This document shows, in pieces, positions 1 through 5,021 of a stretch of 10,554 nucleotides of DNA. The position numbers and the translations under genes were made by a program. The first letter of the stretch is position 1; every line of letters begins with the position of its first letter. The stretch covers positions 1 to 10,554 of the forward strand of contig CABUJH010000060.1 of assembly GCA_902491895.1 (NCBI GenBank), in the 5' to 3' direction. This DNA comes from an uncultured Collinsella sp. (lineage in GTDB: Bacteria > Actinomycetota > Coriobacteriia > Coriobacteriales > Coriobacteriaceae). Below the pieces are notes generated by a model, which was not told where the DNA came from, ran no database searches, and worked only from the letters and a program-made list of their open reading frames with translations.

Positions 1-249
1 CGAGTTGACGTAGTTGTTGAACTCGGCGAAGCGGTTGACGTAGTCCCAGACGTCCTTCATGGAGGTGTGGAAGATGTGCGCACCGTAGCGGTGGACCTGG
101 ATGCCCTCGACGTCCTCGGTGTAGATGTTGCCGGCGATGTGATCGCGGCGATCGATGACCAGGACCGACTTGCCGGCGCGCTTGGCGGCATTGGCAAAGA
201 CGGCGCCCGAAAGGCCGGCACCGACGACAAGGTAATCGTACTGGGACAT
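1..249 (-). CDS. glf: UDP-galactopyranose mutase, N-terminal 83 residues (cut by window edge)
   Basis: This enzyme interconverts UDP-galactopyranose and UDP-galactofuranose with a reduced FAD, supplying galactofuranose for surface glycans in the cytoplasm. The translation begins MSQYDYLVVGAGLSGAVFA, an FAD-binding Rossmann start with the GxGxxG glycines at residues 10-15. An acidic FAD-ribose region follows (VLVIDRRDHIAGN, residues 30-42). HRYGAHIFHT at about residues 54-63 is the signature stretch of this family and distinguishes it from other flavin amine oxidases. The ATG at 249 is chosen because AAAGGAG lies just upstream (minus strand) and the Rossmann fold begins immediately. About 300 further residues should lie left of the window. 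It shares the strand of the aro genes but is separated from them by an unrelated-looking cassette, so it probably has its own promoter. No frame damage is visible in the part present. Confidence 0.93.
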   Translation of the reverse strand, partial: MSQYDYLVVGAGLSGAVFANAAKRAGKSVLVIDRRDHIAGNIYTEDVEGIQVHRYGAHIFHTSMKDVWDYVNRFAEFNNYVNS

Positions 250-285
250 GGATATGCTCCTTTGTATGTCAATCGAACAGTTACT

Positions 286-329
286 AAAGATTCGGGACAA
301 GCGCTACTGGCTCATTTGTCCCAAAGATT
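286..329. repeat. small inverted repeat flanked by 7-bp direct repeats
   Basis: GGGACAA at 294-300 pairs with TTGTCCC at 316-322 around a 15-nt loop. The unit is flanked by the direct repeat AAAGATT at 286-292 and 323-329, with one extra base (C293) on the left. It sits between the aroQ-tail remnant and glf. There is no T-run after the stem, so it is a poor intrinsic terminator. It could be an operator, a very small palindromic mobile unit with a target duplication, or chance. Confidence 0.45.
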
Positions 330-375
330 AGTCTAGCAGATGCTCTTTCAGCAGCTCCAACGCATGGGCGTAACC
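328..375 (-). pseudogene. orphan 3' end of aroQ (last 15 codons plus stop)
   Basis: Read on the minus strand, 375-328 encodes GYAHALELLKEHLLD and a TAA stop. The functional aroQ at 2031-1984 ends in GYAHALELLRERLEK and a TAG stop. The first nine residues are identical, and 36 of 48 bases match by hand alignment. Most differences in the first 33 bases are silent. Homology stops sharply at the first glycine codon: upstream bases (376 onwards) do not resemble aroQ. An in-frame ATG at 393 could give a 21-residue peptide, but it lacks a convincing ribosome site. This is best read as a relic of an aroQ 3' end, separated from the rest of the gene by the cassette at 403-1853. The match is too long, in frame and stop-aligned to be chance, but the route that produced it is inference. 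Confidence 0.8.
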
Positions 376-402
376 GGGTTTCCAAATAATCATAAGGACC
401 CA

Positions 403-1404
403 CTATTCTGCCTTCAAACACTCGGGTAAGACGCTCCCGACTGCATCCATTGCTTGCGGCTTCAGGTACTGCTCATTGAGCTTCGCCTTTTTGTAAGCAT
501 AACGAGTGTCTGCCGAGTATTTGACCAACACATCGGTGAAGAACCGCTCCCAGCTCAGGTAGTCGCGGCTTTCGATATAGCTCGAAGGGTCCTTGAGGAT
601 TTTTGGAATGTCGTTGTTGGGGATGAGGCCAGATCGCAAAAGCGTCCACTCAAATGATTCCGGAAGGAACAAGCGAATGTTTTTGTAAACGCGCTGTCCC
701 AGCACCTTTTCGATGTAGGGACCAAACGCCGCGCCGTCTCCTATGGCAAGGATGTTTTGCTCGGGACATTCGTGAATCGTTCGTTTTAGGTTCGCTACGC
801 CGGTGGCGGTATAGCAGGGGATTCCCAGTCGGTTGCAAAGGGCGCTGTAGAATTGATAGCCAGACTTGCTATCCTCGACAATTACGGCATCGGGATTGTC
901 AAAACCTACGTTAAGGTCCTGATACAGCATGTTTGCCGCGTGGGTATAAAGCGGTTTGGTCACCGAGTAAAAACGCTTGTCGCTTTTACGGCCGTTAATT
1001 ACTTTGCTCGTCGTGTTGACCAGTTTTAGGATCTCGTCGACGCTGTAGGGGAGTTCGTTGGCGTCGCGACGAGATATCAGAACAAAATAGTTGGACGACC
1101 CGTTAACGGCTTTAGCAAAGTCTTTCGAGTAGATAAACTCGTTGCCCTCATCAAGAAAGACGATTGAATCTTCGATGATCGATAGCTCGCGCTCCCAGCG
1201 TCTGCCGGAAAGCGTTTCGCAAGGCACGTCACACCTGAGTGTAACGCCGCTTTCCTGTCCTCGGTCGTTGTAGTCGCGAATCATCGAGATAAGCGTCGTT
1301 TTGCCCGTGCCGCTGTTGCCGCGTATAAAGGAAATATTGCGCTTAAACGTGAGTGTGTATTTGACCTTTGCACGCTCTACGATAACGGTATGCGTCCCCT
1401 TCAT
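403..1404 (-). CDS. P-loop ATPase with possible TOPRIM-like C-terminal half, function unknown
   Basis: I do not recognise a named gene. The 333-residue protein has a Walker A motif GNSGTGKTT at residues 29-37, preceded by a short beta-strand (KRNISFIRG), as in ABC/AAA-type single-domain ATPases. A Walker B motif, SIVFLDEG, lies at 80-87 with D85 and E86. ISRRD at 110-114 could hold an arginine sensor. The second half has DAVIVEDSKSG (172-182, acidic E177-D178 after a hydrophobic strand) and NILAIGDGAA (217-226, D223). This order resembles the acidic strands of a TOPRIM domain, as in OLD-family nucleases, but the usual DxD is not complete, so the assignment is tentative. No signal peptide or membrane segment is seen. 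The start ATG overlaps the stop of the upstream gene by one base (TAATG), so the two are translationally coupled and likely act together. GC is clearly lower than in the aro genes. The role could be defence or toxin-antitoxin-like; this is inference. Confidence 0.85.
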   Translation of the reverse strand: MKGTHTVIVERAKVKYTLTFKRNISFIRGNSGTGKTTLISMIRDYNDRGQESGVTLRCDVPCETLSGRRWERELSIIEDSIVFLDEGNEFIYSKDFAKAVNGSSNYFVLISRRDANELPYSVDEILKLVNTTSKVINGRKSDKRFYSVTKPLYTHAANMLYQDLNVGFDNPDAVIVEDSKSGYQFYSALCNRLGIPCYTATGVANLKRTIHECPEQNILAIGDGAAFGPYIEKVLGQRVYKNIRLFLPESFEWTLLRSGLIPNNDIPKILKDPSSYIESRDYLSWERFFTDVLVKYSADTRYAYKKAKLNEQYLKPQAMDAVGSVLPECLKAE

Positions 1405-1853
1405 TACTCATCAACATCCAAAAAGTCATTTGTAGCACCGACGAACTCCTGCATGTTCCTGACGATGCGGTCATCGTTATCGATGCGAATCTCAAAACGC
1501 TTCCAAGGGAACTTCATGATGTGGTAAAGGGTCACCAGCACATCCTGCTCTTTGCCGATCTTGAGTAACCAGCGGGCACAGTTGTCTCCGCAGGTGGATG
1601 CGTTGAACACCATATTTGGGAGATTGCGAACCAGCAACAGCGTCTTGACGCCGCCGGACAGTTCGAGTGGGGTGATTGAGCCCAGCTGCTTGCTTATGAT
1701 GTTGTGGGGACCGATGAGCTCTGATCCGTCCACGCTTTTAATAATCTGTGCGGCCATGGGGTCCTCGAACCATGAGTCCAAGTATGAGTTCCTAAAATAG
1801 GTTTCGGTATCGTAGATGGAACCGGGGTAATCTCCCAGATGGATGCTTAACAT
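1404..1853 (-). CDS. DUF4869-like hypothetical protein, first gene of the two-gene cassette
   Basis: The 149-residue soluble protein begins MLSIHLGDYPGSIYDTETYF and carries LSGGVKTLLLV (65-75) and FNASTCGDNCARWLLKI (83-99). These features fit what I remember of the uncharacterised DUF4869 family; this is recollection, not a search. The conserved C88 and C92 around GDN could be structural or reactive. The reading frame extends upstream to 1943, but that part would translate the terminator hairpin. The ATG at 1853 has TGGAGA about 8 bases upstream and a TATAAT box about 32 bases upstream, so it is preferred. Its stop overlaps the ATG of the ATPase gene in TAATG, making a coupled pair. No catalytic function can be assigned. 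In a pair with an ATPase it may be a partner, regulator or antitoxin-like subunit; nothing in the sequence decides between these. Confidence 0.8.
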   Translation of the reverse strand: MLSIHLGDYPGSIYDTETYFRNSYLDSWFEDPMAAQIIKSVDGSELIGPHNIISKQLGSITPLELSGGVKTLLLVRNLPNMVFNASTCGDNCARWLLKIGKEQDVLVTLYHIMKFPWKRFEIRIDNDDRIVRNMQEFVGATNDFLDVDE

Positions 1854-1884
1854 GCGCGTCTCCAGACGTTGTGTGACTGCAACG

Positions 1885-1890
1885 ATTATA
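1885..1890 (-). promoter_or_regulatory. candidate -10 box for the two-gene cassette
   Basis: The minus strand reads TATAAT here, a perfect sigma-70/sigma-A -10 hexamer. It sits about 32 bases upstream of the DUF4869-like start, which would give a leader of roughly 25 nt. No good -35 hexamer is seen at 16-18 bp (CTGGCG lies at 17 bp, inside the hairpin stem). The box lies just after the putative aroQ terminator, which suggests that the cassette is transcribed independently of the aro genes. Confidence 0.4.
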
Positions 1891-1905
1891 TGCCAGTAAT
1901 AAAGC

Positions 1906-1935
1906 GCCGCCAGTAGCGAGGTTGCTGCTGGCGGC
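1906..1935 (-). terminator. probable intrinsic terminator after aroQ
   Basis: GCCGCCAGTAGC at 1906-1917 pairs with GCTGCTGGCGGC at 1924-1935 around a 6-nt loop. This is a 12-bp stem with one G-T-type mismatch and is very GC-rich. On the minus strand it is followed by GCTTTATTA, a modest U-rich tail. It begins about 50 nt after the aroQ stop. A second, outer inverted repeat (ATGCCAGT 1890-1897 with ACTGGCAT 1936-1943) encloses it. Termination strength is uncertain because the T-run is interrupted. Confidence 0.5.
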
Positions 1936-1983
1936 ACTGGCATTATTAGCGTGTTGATCGCGTTGATGGATTTGCCCGCGAGG

Positions 1984-2421
1984 CTACTTTTCGAGACGCT
2001 CCCTCAGCAGCTCCAGCGCATGGGCATAGCCCTGGAGGCCCTCGCCGGTGATGGTGGCGAAGCAGGCTAGGCGTGCATAGCTTACCTGGCGGAAGTCCTC
2101 GCGCGTTTCGACGGCGCTAATGTGGACCTCCACAGCCGGGATGGCGACGGCCTTGAGGGCATCGAGGATCGCCACGCTGGTATGCGTGTAGGCAGCCGGG
2201 TTGATGACGATGCCGTCGACCTTGCCATAGGCCTCCTGGATCTTGTCGACGATGCTGCCCTCGTGGTTGGACTGGAAGACCTCGACCTCGTCAAAGCCCT
2301 GCGCGGCGCCTGCCTCCTGGCAGATCTGGACCAGGCGATCGTAGTTGTCGCTGCCGTAGATGCCCGGCTCGCGAATACCGAGCATGTTGAGGTTGGGGCC
2401 GTTGATGACGAGTGCTTTCAT
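1984..2421 (-). CDS. aroQ: 3-dehydroquinate dehydratase, type II
   Basis: This is step 3 of the shikimate pathway: trans-dehydration of 3-dehydroquinate to 3-dehydroshikimate by a small cytoplasmic dodecameric enzyme. At 145 residues it has the usual type II length. NGPNLNMLGIREPGIYG at 7-23 carries the catalytic tyrosine (Y22). SNHEG at 51-55 contributes E54. INPAAYTH at 73-80 supplies N74 and H80. EVHISAVETREDFR at 98-111 holds the catalytic histidine H100 and the lid/substrate arginines. The frame is open upstream to 2637, but that part is a shadow of aroEK. The ATG at 2421 follows AAGGAAG closely and starts exactly at the conserved MKALVINGPN. It is the last gene of the aro cluster, 85 nt below aroEK with a hairpin between them. 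Its last 15 codons have a diverged copy at 328-375. The gene itself is intact. Confidence 0.96.
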   Translation of the reverse strand: MKALVINGPNLNMLGIREPGIYGSDNYDRLVQICQEAGAAQGFDEVEVFQSNHEGSIVDKIQEAYGKVDGIVINPAAYTHTSVAILDALKAVAIPAVEVHISAVETREDFRQVSYARLACFATITGEGLQGYAHALELLRERLEK

Positions 2422-2462
2422 GGTTGCTTCCTTTGCGGTTGAGCGGGCGGTGAGGCGGAATG

Positions 2463-2505
2463 AAAAACCACCACAAAGGTGCCTGTCCCTTTTGTGGTGG
2501 TTTTT
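2463..2505 (-). terminator. terminator-like perfect palindrome between aroEK and aroQ
   Basis: Fifteen-base arms, 2463-2477 (AAAAACCACCACAAA) and 2491-2505, are exact reverse complements around a 13-nt loop. The stem ends in T5, so it has terminator form in both directions. The arm borders the aroEK stop codon. On the minus strand the loop reads AGGGACAGGCACC. Because aroQ has no clear promoter of its own in the 46 bases below, the hairpin may attenuate rather than fully stop transcription. It may also be a dispersed repeat that landed in the operon. Confidence 0.6.
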
Positions 2506-2506
2506 C

Positions 2507-3757
2507 TTAGAGAGCGGGCGGGAGGGTGTCGAGGAGGGCGCGGGCGGTGTTGGCGGCGCAGTCGCGTGAGTCGATGATGTGGTCGGCCCAGGCGCGGTAG
2601 CGCGGCATGCGCTGCTCGGCGAGCTTGTCGATGCCATCGCGGGCGGTGATGGGGCGCCCCTTATGGGCGAGTTCGTCGAGCTTGCGGTTGAGCATCACGA
2701 TCTGGCTGTTTTGGTGCAACAGCGGATAGTTCTCGTCGCGCGTGACCACCCCGCCACCCGTGGAAAGCACCAGACCGCTGCGCTTGGAGATGTCGGCCAG
2801 CGCCGCTGTCTCCTGCTCACGGAAGGCCGTCTCGCCGCGCTCGACGATAAAGTCGGCGCAGGACATGCCCAGGCGCTCCTCGAGGGCGCGATCGAGGTCG
2901 ATGTGCTCGCGGCCCGTGAGCTGGGCGATCTGCTCGCCCACGCGGGTCTTGCCCGAGCCCGGCATGCCGATGAGCGCGATGTTCTGCTCGCGGCGGGACA
3001 GACGCTCCGTCACATCCAGGATGCGCTCGCGCGGCGTAACCTGGCCGGTATAGCGCTCAACAGCCTGTGCCGCCTGGGCCACAAGCATGAGTAGGCCGCC
3101 GATGCAGGGGATGCCGCGGCGCTCGGCCTCGAGCATCAGGCCCGTGCGAGCGGGGTTGTAGACAATGTCGATGACGCCCTCGAGCGCATCGAGACCTTCG
3201 AGCGTGCAGGGAGCGTCGGGACAGCGCGGGAACATGCCGGCAGGTGTGCAGTTGACGAGCAACGCGGCATCGGACTGCTGAGCGATGTTGCTGTAATTGA
3301 CCTCGCTTGTGCGACCGACTGGTATGACGACAGCGCCCAGGTCGCCGAGTACCATGCTCGCTGTAGTGCCGGCACCACCGGTGGCGCCAAGCACGAGAAC
3401 CTTTTTGTCGGCGACCTCTACACCCAGCTCCTCGACCAGGCACTGAAAACCGAAATAGTCAGTGTTGTCGCCGCGCAGGCGGCCGTCGGGCAGGCGCGTG
3501 ATGGTGTTGACGTTGCCCATGCGCTCAGCGAGCGGACTCAGCTCGTCCAGGTATTCCATGACGGTGCGCTTGTAGGGGATGGTCACGTTGGTACCTTCCC
3601 ACTCGTCGCCCGTCATAAAGGCCTCAAGATCCTCGGGCTCGCGCTCAAAGCGCACGTACTCGAGCCCGGCGAGCTCCTTGTAGATGGTTGGGGTGTAGCT
3701 GTGGCCCAGCACGCGGCCCAACACGCCGTAGGGGCGGGTTGCGGCGGTATCGGTCAT
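2507..3757 (-). CDS. shikimate dehydrogenase-shikimate kinase fusion
   Basis: This 416-residue bifunctional protein covers steps 4 and 5: NADPH reduction of 3-dehydroshikimate to shikimate, then ATP-dependent 3-phosphorylation. The AroE half (about 8-250) has LGHSYTP at 17-23, a variant of the usual HSxSP substrate site. It also has NVTIPYK at 57-63 with catalytic K63, GDNTD at 96-100 with D100, and the nucleotide loop GATGGAG at 124-130. The AroK half (about 258-410) has Walker A GMPGSGKT at 264-271, HIDLD at 285-289, GETAFREQE at 308-316, STGGGVV at 332-338 and the lid GRP at 367-369. Each half has near-normal length, so this is a true fusion and not a frameshift. The ATG directly abuts the pheA stop (TAAATG), with GGAGGTG in the pheA 3' end as its ribosome site, so translation is coupled. 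No single standard symbol fits; aroE-aroK or aroEK describes it. Confidence 0.95.
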   Translation of the reverse strand: MTDTAATRPYGVLGRVLGHSYTPTIYKELAGLEYVRFEREPEDLEAFMTGDEWEGTNVTIPYKRTVMEYLDELSPLAERMGNVNTITRLPDGRLRGDNTDYFGFQCLVEELGVEVADKKVLVLGATGGAGTTASMVLGDLGAVVIPVGRTSEVNYSNIAQQSDAALLVNCTPAGMFPRCPDAPCTLEGLDALEGVIDIVYNPARTGLMLEAERRGIPCIGGLLMLVAQAAQAVERYTGQVTPRERILDVTERLSRREQNIALIGMPGSGKTRVGEQIAQLTGREHIDLDRALEERLGMSCADFIVERGETAFREQETAALADISKRSGLVLSTGGGVVTRDENYPLLHQNSQIVMLNRKLDELAHKGRPITARDGIDKLAEQRMPRYRAWADHIIDSRDCAANTARALLDTLPPAL

Positions 3758-4903
3758 TTAGAGCACCTCCGTGTAGCTGCCAAAGTAGGTGAAGCTCTCG
3801 CACACGTCGTCGATCGAGTCGAGCAAGTCGTCGAGGGCCTTGCTGCCAAAGGGGCAGTCCAGGTCAAAGTAGAACATAAACTCAAAATCGCGCCCGGGGA
3901 TGGGACGGCTCTCGAGCTTGATGAGGTTGATGTTGAGTGCGTAGAAACGCTCGAGTACGCGATAGAGCGCGCCCGGCTCGTTGGCCGTGGTGATCATGAG
4001 CGAGGTGCGGTTGGCGCCGGGGTAGACGCGCGGTTCGCGACTGATGACGACAAAGCGCGTGTAGTTGTTGTCCGAGTCCTGGATGTTGGGCTCCAGCACC
4101 TCCAGGCCATAGAGTGCCGCGCAGCTGCGCGATGCGATGGCGGCAATATCGGTGCGCTCGGAGCTGGCGACCATCTCGGCCGACATGGCGGTGTTGGGGT
4201 ACTTGGTGGCGTGCAGGTCGTGGGACTCGATAAAGCTCGCACACTGGGCAATGGCTTGGCCGTGGCTGTAAACCTCGCGCACGTCGGCGAGCTTGGTGCC
4301 GGGCTTGACGAGCATGTTGTGGTCGATCTTGAGGCGAAGCGAGCGCACGATGTGGAAGTCGAACTGGGCGAGCAGGTCGTAGACGGCGTTGACCGAGCCG
4401 GCGGTGGAGTTCTCGATGGGCAGCACGCCAAACTCGCAGAAGCCGTCGCGCACAGCGCGCATAACGCCTTCGAAGGTCTCGAAAAACGCGATGTCGGGCA
4501 CGTCGAAGAGTTTGCACGCGGCGATCTGGCTATAGGCACCTTCCACGCCCTGGCAGGCAACTGTGGCCGTTTGAGGGAAGGGCGTGTCAAAGGCTGCAGC
4601 CGTGGCGTGGGCCTTTTGCGAGACGGTGATGCCCTTGAGCTCGTTGATGTAGCGCTGCTGCTCGGCCTTGCTCATGCTCATAAGGAGGCGGAACAGGGTG
4701 ATGGTCTGCGCCTCGTAGCGCTCGGGCGCGCGGCTGGCGAGGTTGTTGAGTTTTGAGCGCTCGCGGGCGGGGTCAAAGACGGCCTTGCCCATCTCGATCT
4801 TTGATTTGGCGACCTCGGTGGCAATGTCCATGCGCTCGATAAAACTGTTGAGGAGCGTGGTGTCGATGCCATCGATGGCCTGGCGAATATCGGCAAGGTC
4901 CAT
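3758..4903 (-). CDS. pheA: bifunctional chorismate mutase-prephenate dehydratase (P-protein) with ACT domain
   Basis: This protein converts chorismate to prephenate and then to phenylpyruvate, the committed phenylalanine branch. Numbered from the ATG at 4903 (381 aa), an AroQ-type chorismate mutase fills about 1-85. It begins MDLADIRQAIDGID, with RMDIATEVAKSK as the helix-1 arginine/lysine region. Prephenate dehydratase spans about 113-290, with VLPIENSTAGSV at 160-171 and the essential TRF at 282-284. An ACT domain follows (about 300-376), with GALYRVL and ESRPIPGRDFEF, the usual phenylalanine-binding sites, so feedback inhibition is expected. A GTG five codons upstream (4918) is in frame, but the ATG at 4903 has AAAGGGG at ideal distance and that sequence would otherwise be coding. 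An 80-nt palindrome lies upstream, between it and aroC. The domain order is standard and the length is typical. Confidence 0.95.
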   Translation of the reverse strand: MDLADIRQAIDGIDTTLLNSFIERMDIATEVAKSKIEMGKAVFDPARERSKLNNLASRAPERYEAQTITLFRLLMSMSKAEQQRYINELKGITVSQKAHATAAAFDTPFPQTATVACQGVEGAYSQIAACKLFDVPDIAFFETFEGVMRAVRDGFCEFGVLPIENSTAGSVNAVYDLLAQFDFHIVRSLRLKIDHNMLVKPGTKLADVREVYSHGQAIAQCASFIESHDLHATKYPNTAMSAEMVASSERTDIAAIASRSCAALYGLEVLEPNIQDSDNNYTRFVVISREPRVYPGANRTSLMITTANEPGALYRVLERFYALNINLIKLESRPIPGRDFEFMFYFDLDCPFGSKALDDLLDSIDDVCESFTYFGSYTEVL

Positions 4904-4931
4904 AGGGACCCCTTTCACATGTAGGGGGCTG

Positions 4932-5011
4932 CGGTGATTTTTCTGGGACGGGGATTAAAAAATCATTAGGTACGCAATGATTTTTTAATCCCCGTCCCAG
5001 AAAAATCACCG
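4932..5011. repeat. 36-bp perfect inverted repeat (80-nt palindrome) between aroC and pheA
   Basis: The arms 4932-4967 and 4976-5011 are exact reverse complements over 36 bases, with an 8-nt loop AGGTACGC. The arms contain CTGGGACGGGGATTAAAAAA and its complement. This palindrome takes up most of the 118-nt space between the aroC stop and the pheA start. It has no terminal T-run on either strand, so it is not a classical terminator, though the RNA hairpin would be very stable. The form fits a REP/MITE-like dispersed palindrome; family membership cannot be shown from one copy. Confidence 0.9.
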
Positions 5012-5021
5012 GGTGTGCGGG

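Noticed and set aside
250..280. TTGACA upstream of glf as a -35 box
   Set aside because: It lies immediately before the ribosome site of glf, leaving no room for a -10 box and leader.
328..393. 21-residue small ORF starting at 393
   Set aside because: Most of it is the aroQ tail relic; the ATG has no convincing ribosome site, so I treat it as a pseudogene fragment and not a small protein gene.
1854..1943. 30-residue N-terminal extension of the DUF4869-like protein
   Set aside because: It would translate the hairpin and the -10 box; the ATG at 1853 has its own ribosome site and begins the conserved-looking domain.
2422..2637. 72-residue N-terminal extension of aroQ in the same frame
   Set aside because: It would run through the aroEK 3' end and the hairpin, is low-complexity (S, T, P, A), and the internal ATG has a good ribosome site at the conserved family start.
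3701..4756. 351-codon open frame on the plus strand, antisense to pheA
   Set aside because: Same shadow effect; no motifs, no ribosome site, and it lies fully within pheA and the start of aroEK.
4904..4918. GTG start for pheA at 4918
   Set aside because: The GTG lacks a ribosome site, and AAAGGGG for the ATG at 4903 lies inside those codons.
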